Shown here: positions 48,385-60,309 of the stretch, in pieces
How the letters are laid out: each line of letters begins with the position of its first letter
Position numbering within the stretch: the stretch's first letter is position 1
Assembly: GCF_027409185.1 (NCBI RefSeq)
Contig: NC_084463.1
Location: forward strand, 46,788,407-46,852,406
Direction: 5' to 3'
Length of the DNA: 64,000 bases
From: Cynocephalus volans
Taxonomy: Eukaryota > Chordata > Mammalia > Dermoptera > Cynocephalidae
Program-made: the position numbers and the translations under genes
The notes under the pieces: model-generated
Database searches by the model: none
What the model was told of the DNA's origin: nothing
What the model saw: only the letters and a program-made list of their open reading frames with translations

Positions 48385-49393
48385 GTTTCAGGGATATTGT
48401 CAAATGTTGTAGCTTGTTCTTATTTCTGTTTAGTATCACATTATAAAAAATAAAACTCATTTCATTTATCCTTTCTATTGCTGATGAACATTTGGATTGT
48501 TTCCAGTTTGGAGGAGTATCAAATAATGCTGTTCTGAGCATTCTTCTGCATTTTATTGCAAATATATGTAAGAGTTAAATTGTCGTGTCACTGAGTGTGT
48601 ATATGTCCATCTTTATCAGATACTAATAAAGGGTTTGGAAAGTGGGTGAAACAAGTGACACACACAGCAGTGTGCCAGAGTTTCAGTTGCTCTACACCCT
48701 GAGAAGAGGTGATATTGTCAATGATTTTTAGTTTTGCAATTGCATAGTGGTGTCACGTTGTGGTTGTACTTTGCATTTTACTGATGAGTAACATTATGTA
48801 GCACTTTTCATACACTTGCACACTTGGTTATCCTTTTGGAAAATGTCTAATCAAATTGCCGATTTTTCTCCCAGTGAATTGTTTAATTTTAATTTTAATT
48901 TTGTTATAGTTAACAGAGCTGGTAGAGGCTGAAGTTGGGAAGATCATGTGAGACTTACTTCAAGAGCAGAGGTCTTGGGGCTGTGCCTGCATGTCCCACC
49001 CTGGAAAGGAGGTCTAGCTGCCCCATTCCACATGTTCACCTACACTGGCCGTGTCAAGAGGCCTGTAAATCTTTGTGCATCTAAGCCCAGCCTGCACTGA
49101 AACTCCATCTGGTGTTGATGGATCCCTAATTCATGTCTTTGCAGAGCACACATATATGCTGTTCCACATCCATCTCATCATTTACAATTTGTAAACTGAG
49201 GACCAGAAAGGGACTTAGACTGGTCCAAACCAGAAGAGGTGGGCAGAGTCCAGAATATTACATAGGACTCCCCCTCTTCCCATCAGGATTTCTTTGAAAG
49301 TGAGAGCCACTAAGATACTAAAAGCCCCTGTGCACTCCCTTTCCACAGAGGGACATTTTTCTTTCCACATGTCCATATGAGCAAGAGCATGCA
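48385..49393. other. Old L1-like 3' sequence, then unassigned
   Basis: 48385-48880 resembles a decayed minus-strand L1 3' end (tgttctgagcattcttctgc; gtgaattgtttaattttaat). The rest holds nothing recognised. Confidence 0.4.
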
Positions 49394-49447
49394 AACACAG
49401 AGACACACACACAGAGACACACACAGACACACACTGACACACACACA

Positions 49448-49479
<32 letters not shown>
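49394..49479. repeat. CA microsatellite with GACA interruptions
   Basis: ACACAC runs interrupted by AGAGAC and ACTGAC, then an uninterrupted AC run to 49479. Overlapping Cys/Val-rich frames on the minus strand are artefacts. Confidence 0.95.
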
Positions 49480-49483
<4 letters not shown>

Positions 49484-50147
49484 TTTCTCAATTGGAGAAC
49501 CTGGAAGCAAAGAAGGGAAGGGGCAAATACTAGGAAAGTGACATAAGGGGGGGGAAGAAGAGGATGCAGACAGCTGTGCCACAGGGCAGTGGCATCTATT
49601 CTCCTGGTTACATGCCCAGGGGCCCAGAGCATGGGCAGAAGATCTGAAATGTTCCCAAGGTTGTGCCTGAACCAGGGCCATCACCAGCACAGCTGTGAAA
49701 GGACTGAACTGAAGTCCTGCAGTATATTTATGTTGACATCTGGAACTCAGATGAGCCCTCCCACTCTGTTGTAGACAGGGGCTATGGAAAATAAATGTAT
49801 TAGTTTTTCTCTTTATAAATTGTGGTGTTTGGAGCAAGTGACCCCAAGGGTTGCAGGTACTCAGAAAGTGTCTGCTGGCTTTGTTTCTCTATCAAAGACC
49901 CATTGTGTTCTGACTCCCTGGTAAAAAATATTTTTCACTCAGTTTAGATGGACAGCCTAAGTTTCTTTTCATCTGTTGGCCTGGATATTCCCTCAGATCT
50001 CTGCCATGTGGGCCTCTACATAGGGAAGCTGATAACATAGGAGCTTGCATTCACAGTTTGAGAAATAGAATGGAAATGAGAGAAAGAAAAAACATTGAAG
50101 AGAGTAAAAGAAAATGACAGCTTTTTGCGTAATCAACTCTTGGAATC
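49480..50147. other. Intergenic, nothing named
   Basis: No supported feature. Confidence 0.4.
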
Positions 50148-50515
50148 TGCAATGGTCTGAATGTTTTTGTACCACTTCGAAATTGTATGTTGAAATCCTA
50201 ACAGCAAATGTGATAAAATTAGAAAGTGGGGCCTTTGGGAAGTAATTAGGTCATGAGGCTGGATCCCTCATGAAAGGGATGACTGGCCTTATAAAATGGA
50301 CCACAGAGGGCTCTCTCCTCCCCTCTCTGCCAGGTTAAAAGACAACCTGAAGTCTGCAGTCTGCGACCTGGAAGGGACTCCTCACCAGAACCCAGCCATG
50401 GTGGCCCCTTGATTTCAAACTTCCAGGCTGCAGAATGGTGAGAAGTAAATTTCTGTTATTTACAAGTGATCTTGTCTACAGTGCTTTGTCACACACTCTG
50501 AAATGACTAAGACAG
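50148..50515 (+). mobile_element. MaLR-like LTR
   Basis: Begins near aatggtctgaatgttttt, contains gtatgttgaaatcctaacag and tggggcctttgggaagtaat, and ends ctgaaatgactaagacag. Ancient LTR-type repeat; subfamily not certain. Confidence 0.65.
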
Positions 50516-51849
50516 AAGCGATACTCTCACATTTGTTTTTTATCCTGTTGGTCAGAAGCAAGTGAATAACCAGGCAGTGTTGGAGCCACCATGGAGGCTG
50601 CACCTCCTAGGCTGAGGGGAGGCTCATGGGTCCCATTGTAAACATGATGGACAGGAAGTGGAAGGTTTATTATCAAAGGATAGAAATATCTGAATTGTAT
50701 TTAATGTTAAAGTTTTACCAGCACAGAATGAAATAATGAGGCCATAAAGAGAAGTGACTTTCCCAAGATCACACTGCTGGAACTAGGCCTGTCAGAGCTC
50801 TAGTCCATGCTGCCTCTCACTCTTTTCCTCACCTTTTATCTCTAAACATGTGCATTATCCTTTCTACATGTGGCATCAAGCCTGAGATTTCTAAGTTTTA
50901 TTTCATACATGCCTGATGAGTTTCCTATGAAGTAGATGCTGGCATGATTCCCATTGTGCATATTAAGAGACAAGAAGGATTTAGAGGACACAATGGCTGG
51001 TCTGGGGTCACAGAAATGGTAAGGAAAAGGAGGATCTGATCTAGCTCTGGGTCCTCAAACCTGAGACACCGGCTCCATTCACTTTTTCCCAGGGGGCTGA
51101 GGAAGGGCTGTGTTTGCACAATCACGGACTGTTAAGGAGGTGACACAGGAGAGGAGGGTGACCAGCCAGCAGCCTACAGGAATGTTTGAGTAGATGGTAT
51201 TGAAGACAGAGACCCAGGTCATGTAACATTGAAGATATGACATCACTTCCTTAACAATAGACCCAAAAAGAACTTAGAACTTTGGTAACCAGACACCTAC
51301 ATTTTGAGAGAAAGCCCCCTGTTCAGCTCACTTGGCAAGAAACACTCAAGAGAGGAAGATATTCTGCTGTGTCCTGACTTTCTGAGCCCGGAGTGAGAAA
51401 ATTTTTCAATAATGCAGACATTGGCTCAGTCCTCATCCCCAACACCTTTGGTCATTTGGTAGAAGGCAGTCACAGGTAACACAGGGCAGTCCAGGGAAGG
51501 TCTGTTTAGGCCAGTCCTCACCTGTGATCTTATCTGGGCAGTTTTTCACCTGTTCCTCATAACTCTGTGAGTGTGTGTGTGTGTCTGTGTCTGTGTAGCA
51601 GAGATGAAAGGGGCCCTTCCTGAAAAGAATCAGTTTGGTAGGGGGTTGGAACCCTCATAGTCCTGTCATGTTTACAACCTGAGCCATGGCTGGCAGGATA
51701 GAAATGTGAATGTTTGTGACCAAGTTTATCTACTCAGATGGACTCAGAAACTAAAAGGGGAAGCCCTTAACCTGCCAAAATGTTTTTTAAAGCCCTTAAC
51801 TTGTAAAGACTGTAAGATGTGTGTATCCCTTCAAATGCACAGACATTAA
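50516..51849. other. Intergenic with MIR remnants
   Basis: 50730-50830 (gagaagtgactttcccaaga; tcacactgctggaactaggc) and 50915-51080 (attcccattgtgcatattaa) are MIR-type remnants. A short TG run lies at 51568-51595. Otherwise nothing. Confidence 0.55.
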
Positions 51850-54800
51850 TGCAAATGTAGCAGATAAAGAAGGATCAGTGAATCGTGATGACAGTAAAAG
51901 AAACTTATAAACTCCAGTAACTAACTGCAAAGAAATGAGAACTCAATGAGATGCAAACAAACAAAGCAACAAAAAAAAGGCCATTGATAGAGAACTAAAT
52001 ACAATTTTAAAAATACATAAACAAAATTGTGTTTATAAAAGAAATAGAAACCATAAAAAGGGAACCAAACAGAAATGATGGAGCTGAAGAAAACAATGAG
52101 AGAAGTGAAAAAAATGAATGGAGACTTCAGCAGCAGTTGTGATCATGCAGAAGAAATACCCAACAAACTCAAAGGAGATTATTTGAAATAAGCCACTGAG
52201 AGGAACAACAGGAGCAGCAAAAACAGCAAAATGGAAAAAGGTGAAGAAAACAAAAGGGACCCATGGAACACCATCAACTGTGAACACATAGAAGTTATGG
52301 GCATCTCAGCAGGAAAAGCAAGATAAAAAGGGGAGGAAGGTTTATTTAAAAAAATACTGTCAGGGGCCGAGCCCGTGGCGCACTCCGGAGAGTGCGGCAC
52401 TGGGAGTGCAGAGACGCTCCCGCCGCGGGTTCGGATCCTATATAGGACTGGCCGGTGTACTCACTGGCTCAGTGCCGGTCACGAAAAAGACAAAAAAATA
52501 ATAATAATAATAATAAATTATCCTAAAAATAAAAAAATAAAAAAATAAAAAAATAAAATACTGTCAGAAAACCTCCATATCTTGGGAGGAATGTGGACAT
52601 CAAGAAGCTCAAAGAACCTGAGGCAAGATGAACATACACACACAGTATAATCTGAAGTGAATTATCAAGATGTTAAAATTCAAAGCAATGAGAGAGTCTA
52701 GAAAGCAGCTTGCAGACAAAGACTCATCACAAATAATGAAACCCCCATTAAACTATCACCTGATGTATCAACAAAAGCCTTGCAAACCAAGGGATAGTGA
52801 AATGCTGAAAGATGGGGGGAAAGTCAAACAAGAACAGTTCACAGGGGGAAACTGTCCTTTAGAAATGGAAAAATGGAGACATTCCTAGACAAGCAAAAGT
52901 TGAAGGAATTTATTACCACCACCTCCCTTACAAGAAATGCTAACATGAGTTCTTCAAATTAAAGTGAAAAGACATTAACCTAAAACATGAAAACCTATAA
53001 AAGTAAAAATCATAATGCTAAAGATAAATATATATTCAAATTCAGAACACTCTGATAATGTAACGGAGATGTGTAAATCACTTATATCTATATCTATAGA
53101 TATCTATAGAATAAAAGAGAAAAGACAAAACTATTAAAAACTTCAATATCAATAAATAATTGTTAAGAAACATACTAGATAAAAATGTAAATTGTGACAT
53201 CAAAAGTATGAAATGTTGGCCTGGAGCAAATGAATATAGATTTTGTTTGCAGTCAAGGTTGAGATGTTATCAGCTCAAATTAAGATTTTATTACTCTCAG
53301 ATATTTTATGAAAGGCTTGGTGATCACAAAGAAAAAAACATGTAGGAGATAGACAAAATATTAATAACAGGGGTCTCTCCTTCCAAGATGGTGCCTTAAT
53401 TTTTTCATCCTCATAGCAACAGCAGAAGATAAAAAAAAGATCCAAATACTGTATAAAGAGTTCCTTTTACAGAAGTCTTAATACCATTCATAAGAAAGGA
53501 GCCCTCATAATCTAATCACCTCTGAAGGGCCTACCTCTTAATGGAATTCAATTGGAGATTAAGTTTGAAAATAAAATTTGAACGGACAAATTCAAATCTT
53601 AGTGAAGAAGAAATTTGAAAAATTCACAAACATGTGAATTAAACAACGTGCTCCAGAACAACTCATAGGTCAAAGTAGAAATCAAAATAAAAATTTTAAA
53701 AAATATTATGAGATAAACAGAAATGGAGACAAGAAATATCAAAACTTACAGGATGAGAAAAGAAGGTGTAACAGGAAAGTTTATAGTAGTAAATATCAAC
53801 ATTAAAAAAATGTCAGAGGAACAACCTAATATTGCAATTCAAGGATCAGAAAACCAAGAACAACCACACCCAATGTTAGTAGAAGGAATGAAGGAAGAAA
53901 AATGAGCAGAGACATAAATAAAATAGAAACTAAAAAACTAGAGAAGATCAACAGAACTAAGATTTTTTGGTTTTGTTTTTGTTTTCTTAAAAGACAAAGT
54001 TGATAAAACTTTACCTAGGTTAATAAGAAAAGTGAGAAGACACAAGTAAGTAAAATAAAAAATGAAAGAGAAGACATTACAACTGATGTCGGAGAAAAAC
54101 AAACATGAAAAAATTTAAACTACTCTCAGTGAGTTAGAGCAACAAAATGGATACCTAGAATAAATGAATACAGTTTTAGACACATACAACCTACTAGGAT
54201 AAAATTACACAGAAAGAGAAAATCTGAACAGACAAATAACAAGTAAGGTGATTGAATAAATGATAATAATCTCCCCCCAAATTCTCACCAAATAAAAGCC
54301 CAGAACCCAAGGGCTTCATGTTTAAATTCTACCAGCCACTTAAAGAACTAATACCAGTGCTTCTCAAATCTTCTGAAATGTTCAGGATGGAAGACTTCCA
54401 ACTCATCTTAGAAGGCCAGTGTTACCTTATATAAAAGTTAGACAAAAACACTGCAAGAGAAAAACTATAGGCCAGTCTCACTCATAAATTCAGATGCAGA
54501 AAATTGAATTCAATAGCACATTAAAAGGTTTATTCATCATGAACAAGTGAGATTTATTTCTGTGAGGTAAGGGAGTTTTAACATATGCAAAGCAATAAAT
54601 GTGACATAGCATATTAACAGGCTAAAATACAAAAACCATGGGATCATATCAATAGATACGAAAAAGAAAAACGCAACTGAGAATATTGAACATATTTTTA
54701 ACAAATGACTAAAATTTCAGTAAATTAGGTATAGAAAAATGTGCTTCTACACAATAAAGTGAATGTATGACAAGTTTAATCGAATATCATACTCGACAGT

Positions 54801-56320
54801 GAAAGGTTAAAAGTTTTTATCAAGTTCAGAAATAGAAAAGAATAGCCACCGTTTTCAATTTTATTTAACATAGTACTGGAAGTCTTTGCCAAAACGTTAA
54901 GCAAGAAAAATAAATAAAAAGCATCCAAATCAGAAAGAAAGAACAAAATAAAATATTTAGAAATAAATTTAACGAAGGTGGTGAAATGTCTGTGCAGTGA
55001 AAGGATAAAGCATTGAAGGAAGAAATTGAAAAATACAAAAATAAATGGAAATATTTGGTGCTTATTATTTTGAAGAATTGATATGGTGAAAATACACATA
55101 ATGCCCAAAGTGATCTACAGATTCATTGCAATGTCTATCAAAATCCTATACCAATTTTTCACATAAATAGAAACAAATTCTAAAATTTGAATGGAACCAC
55201 AAAAGACCCCAAACAGGCAAAGTAAAATTGAGTGAAAAGAGCAAAGCTGATAGCATCACACTACCTGATTTAAAAATATAATATAAAGCTCTAGTAATCA
55301 ATATAGCATGCCACTGGCGTAAAAACAGATACAAAGACCAATGGAATAGAATAGAGTGTCCTAAAGGAAACCCACACGTTTATGGTCAATTCATTTTTGA
55401 CCAAAATATCATTAACAGACAATGGGAAATCAATAGGTTCTTTAAGAGTGTCAGAAACACTGAATATCTATATCCAGAAAAATAAAAATGGACCATATTT
55501 TACCCATGTAAAAAAAAACAACCTAAAATAATTAAAGAGTTAAACCTCAGACCAGAAACTGTAAAGCTGCTAGAGGTAAAACCTTCATGCCTTTGGCCTG
55601 AGTAAAGATGTTTGGACATGAACTCTAGAGCACAGCTCACCGAGGCAGAAATGGACACATGGCAGCTCATAAAACTAAAAGCTCACGTGAAGCAAAGGAG
55701 ACAATCAACAGAGTAAAGGGACAACGTACAGGATAAGAAAACCATTTGGGAACCATATATCTTATAAGTGGTTAAGATCCAAAATAGATAAGGAACTTAC
55801 CTCAATAGAAAGAAAGCAAGTAACCCAATTAAAAGTGGTGAAAAACCGAACAAAAACCAAAATACAAAAAACTCTGGAAATGTATTTATCATAAGAAGTT
55901 ATACAAATACCACTAATATGTGGAAAAAGTAACGTTTAACATTACCAGTCATCAGGGAAAGGCAATTTAAAGAAACAACTAATAGACATTACATCACAGC
56001 TGTTAGCATGGCTATTACTAAAAAAGAAAGAAAACTCTTGGAACGGGTGCAGAGATAAGCAGGCACTTGTACACTGTTGGTGGGAATGTAAGTTAGTAAA
56101 GGTATTATGTAAACCAGTATGATATTCTCAAAATATTAAAAATGGAACTACCATAAGATCCAGCAATTTTACATCTGGGTATATATCTAAAATAAATGAA
56201 CTCAGTATGTCAAAGAAATATTTTTACTCTTGTGTTTATTGCAATATTATTCACAATAGCCAAGATATGAAGTTAATCAACATGTCCATCAGGACAAAAT
56301 AAAGAAATGTGGTATATATA
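51850..56320 (+). mobile_element. Old, nearly full-length LINE-1, 5' part to ORF2 end
   Basis: The + strand runs from L1M-type 5' sequence (52080-52330, 52570-52960, with tacaagaaatgctaacatga) through decayed ORF2 (RT region 53600-55450; agaagacattacaactgatg near 54071; ccaatggaatagaatagagt near 55339) to its C-terminal part ending at about 56320. Full of stops. It is interrupted by a SINE at 52364-52554 and cut at 56320 by a second L1. Its 3' continuation is probably at 57736-58010. Confidence 0.8.
52364..52554 (+). mobile_element. CYN-like SINE inside the L1, with 13-bp target-site duplication
   Basis: Starts ggggccgagcccgtggcgca, has ccgcgggttcggatcctata (B box), and ends gtgccggtcacgaaaaagac followed by AAT/A repeats. 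aaaatactgtcag occurs at 52351-52363 and 52555-52567. CpG-rich, so younger than the host L1. Confidence 0.92.
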
Positions 56321-56324
56321 TTAT

Positions 56325-57735
56325 TAAAAAGACAGAGAATAACAAATGATGGTAAAGATGTGGAGAGAGTGGAACCCTCCTGCACTGTTGACGGGGCTTA
56401 AATTAGTACTGCCATTGTGGAGAATAGTACAAAGATTCCTTAAACAAATACAAATAGAACTTTCACATGATCCAGCAATCCCAGTCCTGGGGATATATCC
56501 AGAGGATTGTAAAACATCAGTTCAAAGAGATACCTGCACTCCCATATTTATTGCAGCTCTATTTACAATAGCTAGATGTTGGAAGCAACCTAAATGTCCA
56601 CTGATGGATGACTGGATAAGGAAATTGTGGTATATAAACATAATGGAATACTACATAGCCATGAAAAAGAATAAAATTCTGCCATTTGCAACAACATGGA
56701 TGAGCCTGGGGAAAATTCTCCTAAGTGAAACAACCCAGGTACAGAAAGAGAAATAACACATATGCACAATCATAACTGGGAGCTGAATCTATAAATAAAC
56801 AAATGAACAATAAAGAAAGACAGAGAGAAAGAAAGTAAGAAACAACAATCACCGTAATAGGCTGAACTTTTAAAAAACTAGATGTGGCCACAACCAGCCC
56901 AGTGGCAGCCACCTAGTCACCATAGGAAGCACCCCAGGCTTTCCTGAGCTGGGTTTGTGGGGGACCTCAGGCTTTGGACTCACACCCCCAACACCCACTG
57001 CCAGCTCAGCAGTGATCACTGAGTCACTGCAGGAAGCACCCTGGGCTCTCTAGAGCTGGGGTGGTGTGGGGCCTTGGGCCACAGTCACAACACCCTGACA
57101 CCTGCAGCCAATCCAGTGGTGAGGACTGAGCCACTGCAGGGAGTGCCATGAGCTGTCCCACCCAGGATGGTGGGGGCTCTTGAGCATCAGCCACATCACC
57201 CAACACATGCAACCAGCCCGGTGACAACCACCAAGCTGTAGCAAGAAAGGCCCTGGGTTCCCAAGCTGGGACAGTGGGTGGTGAGGTCTTTTATGACACC
57301 TGCCTTACATCTGCACCCAGCCCAGCAATGAGCAAGCCACTCTTGGAATACCCCCAGTCTCTCCTGTGGGAATGAGGGGATGCCACAGGCCTCAATACCA
57401 CCTCTCCTCCTTCCTCCTTCTTCCACTCTATTTCCTTCCCCTTTCTCCTCTCCCCCTCCCTCCCAACTGCATGGCAACAACATGCTAGAATGTAAAAAAT
57501 AATATTAATAAAATTACATTTTCTTTACAAAAAAACTAGAGGTGGAAAATGGAGGGGTAGGAGAGGGGAGAAGGAAGGGGGCTAATGAAGATTTGGTCAA
57601 CAGACACAAAAAATGATTGTATATTGTAATGATGAATAACCTAACTATACTGATCTAACCACCACATGTTGAAAACAAGTATTGAAAATCAACATTGTAC
57701 CAACATGCATGTACAGTAATTAAAAAAAAAAAACA
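56325..57735 (+). mobile_element. LINE-1 3' part inserted in an older L1
   Basis: ORF2 end is open from 56346 to 56756 ([51 protein letters not shown]), then a GC-rich 3' UTR and a terminal motif (gatgaataacctaactatac) before an A-tail at 57721-57732. 5' truncated. Confidence 0.85.
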
Positions 57736-58010
57736 GCAGGATACTTTTTATCCTTAAAAGAAAAATGCATGAACCTGGACGACATTATGCTGAATGAAAT
57801 AGGGCAGGCACAGAAAGACAAAAACTGCAGAAACTCATTTATATGTGAATCCAAAATTGTCTCACTCATAGAAACGAGTACCATGGTGGTTATCTGGGGT
57901 TCGGAGTGGGGTGACAAAAGGAGATATGTTGGTCAAAGGAGAAAATATTTCAGATGGACAGAAAAAGTAATTTCAGGATATATATTGTTGTACAACAGAG
58001 TGAGCATACT
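57736..58010 (+). mobile_element. 3' continuation of the older L1
   Basis: Reads aaatgcatgaacctggacga, cattatgctgaatgaaatag and cacagaaagacaaaaactgc, exactly the part missing after 56320. Shows that the L1 at 56325-57735 split it. Confidence 0.7.
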
Positions 58011-58019
58011 TAAAAATAA

Positions 58020-59500
58020 TGCATTCTATACTTTCAACACTACTGAAAGAAATTAAAGAGGACACAAAAAGGTGGGAAGGCATACTATGCTCTTGGAATG
58101 GAAGAATTAACATCCTGAAAATGCCTATCTCACCCAAAGCAATCTACAGATTCAATGCAATCCTCAGCAAAATACCAATGACATTCTTCACAATAAAAGA
58201 AAAAGCAATCCTAACATTCATATATGAAAACAAAAGACCTCAAATACCCAAAGCAATCCTGAGCAAAAACTAGAAATAAACCCGGTGGCATAACACTACC
58301 TGACTTCTAATTATATTACAAAGCTATTGTAACCAAAACAGCATGGTACTGGCATAAAAATGAACACTTGGATTAATGGAACAGAATAGAAAACCTGGGA
58401 ATCAACCCACATACTTACAGCAAACTGATCTTTGACAAAATCAACAAGAACATACACTGGGGGAAAGACTGCCTCTTCAATAAATGGTGCTGGGAAAATT
58501 GGGCATCCCTATGCAGAAGAATGAAACTGGACTTGTACCTCTAACCGCATAGCAAAATCAACTCAAAATGGACTAAAGACTTAAATATAAGACCAAAACC
58601 ATAAAATTACAAATGGAAAACATAGGGGAAACACTTCAGCAAGTAGGATTGGACAAAGACATTATGCAGAAGTCCCCCAAAGCACAAGCAAGTAAAGAAA
58701 ATATAAACAAATGAGATTATATCAAATTAAATTATTTCTGCATGGCAAAGGAAACAATCAACTGAGTGGAAAGACAATGTATGGAAGGGGAGAAAATATT
58801 TGCAAACTATACATCTGACAAGAGATTAATATCCAGAATATATAAAGAACTCAAACAACTATACAGTAAAAATAAATATATAGATAAATAATAATCCAAT
58901 TAAGAAATGGGCAAAGAAGATGAATAGACGTTTTTCAAAGGAAGACATACAAATGTCCAGCAGACACATGAAAAAATGCTCAGCATCACTAATCATTAGA
59001 GAAATGAAAATCAAAACCATATTGAGATATCATCTCACGCCAGTTTGACTGGTCATTACTAAAAAGACTGAGAATAACAAATGCTGGCAAGGATGCGGGG
59101 AAAGGGGAACTCTTCTACACTGCTGGTTGAACTGTAAACTGGTGCAGTCATTATGGGAAATGGTATGGAGGTTCCTGAAACAACTACACATAGAACTACC
59201 ATATGATCCAGCAATCCCAGAACTGGGCATATATCCAAAGGAATGGAAATAATCATGCCAAAGGATACGTGCACTCCCATGTTCATAGTAGCTCTATTTT
59301 CAATAGCCAAAATATGGAACCAACCTAATTATCCTTCGATTGATGAATGCATGAGGAAAATGTGTATACATACTCAGCCATAAAAAGGAATGAAATTCTG
59401 CCATTTGCAGGAACATGGATGAGTCTTGAGAAAATCATGTTAAGTGAAATAAACCAAACAAGGAAGGGGAAATAACACATGATCTCACTCTTAACTGGGA
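58020..59500 (+). mobile_element. LINE-1 ORF2, third copy
   Basis: ORF2 RT-distal part: gaaattaaagaggacacaaa, atcctgaaaatgcctatctc, atggtactggcataaaaatg and aatcccagaactgggcatat. Frameshifts present. Ends in the GGAA array at 59502. Confidence 0.88.
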
Positions 59501-59501
59501 T

Positions 59502-59617
59502 GGAGGGAGGGAGGGAGGAACGGAGGAAGGGAGGAAGGAAGGAAGGAAGGAAGGAAGGAAGGAAGGAAGGAAGGAAGGAAGGAAGGAAGGAAGGAAGGAA
59601 GGAAGGAAGGAAGGAAG
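59502..59617. repeat. GGAA microsatellite
   Basis: A GGAG/GGAA array, with about 90 bases of nearly perfect (GGAA)n, placed at the 3' end of an L1 fragment. Confidence 0.96.
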
Positions 59618-59619
59618 AA

Positions 59620-60040
59620 GCCAAAACTATATGTTGAACATTAAGAAGGAGAGAACAAACCTGAAGATACTAGAGATGGGTGAAAAGCAAATTTTGGACC
59701 TCACACTATCTGATTTCCAAACATATTACAAAGTTACAGTAATCCAGATAGTATGAAACTTACATAAAGACAGAGATTTAGACCAGTGGAATAGAACAGG
59801 AATCCCAGAAATAAAATCTCCCACAAGAGGGTACTTCAAAATATTTGTGAAAAAATAGAATAAAAGATAACTTTTTGAAGTACCCTCATATGTGGTCAAA
59901 CAATCCTCATCCAAAATGGAAAGACTACACAATCAGGAAAGGGTAGTCTCTCCAACAAATAATGCTGGGCAAACAGGACACACATGTGCAAAAAAATAAA
60001 GTTGGACCCTTACCTTGCACCATTTAGGAAATTATATCTA
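59620..60040 (+). mobile_element. LINE-1 ORF2 remnant
   Basis: Keeps attacaaagttacagtaatc, accagtggaatagaacagga and acaaataatgctgggcaaac (the ORF2 end domain). Interrupted by a short inverted-repeat element at 59827-59887. Confidence 0.75.
59827..59887. mobile_element. Short inverted-repeat element (mariner-like MITE) inside L1
   Basis: Perfect 15-bp terminal inverted repeats, GAGGGTACTTCAAAA (59827-59841) and its inverse (59873-59887), around a 31-bp AT-rich interior. It interrupts L1 sequence. A decayed relative is at 41475-41551. Family assignment is inferred from the repeat ends. Confidence 0.7.
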
Positions 60041-60057
60041 TTGAATTAAAAACCGAC

Positions 60058-60309
60058 ATGCTGTGCACCTTGGTTTTCTGTAACTGTAGTCAAATGCCTC
60101 CATCAAAATCTCCCAGTCACTTGTAGGCTATTGTGGGAAGGAGCAGACAACATTTGGCTGGGGTGGGGACTCTCACTGGATGTCTGTAACCTGCTGCTCC
60201 CCTCCCCAGCCAAATGTTGTCTGCTTCTTCCCACAATAGCCTACAAGTGACTGGGAGATTTTCACTGAGGCATTTGACTACAATCACAGACAAACAGGGT
60301 GCACAGCAT
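60058..60309. repeat. 252-bp palindrome with arms of about 113 bp
   Basis: Left arm from ATGCTGTGCACC (60058) to about 60170; right arm from about 60197 to GGTGCACAGCAT (60309); loop of about 26 nt. The arms match with few differences (ccaaatgttgtctgcttctt against aaggagcagacaacatttgg). No protein coded. Resembles a hairpin MITE, but I do not know the family. Confidence 0.9.

Noticed and set aside
49215..49837. Cys/Val-rich open frames on the minus strand
   Set aside because: Translation of the CA microsatellite.
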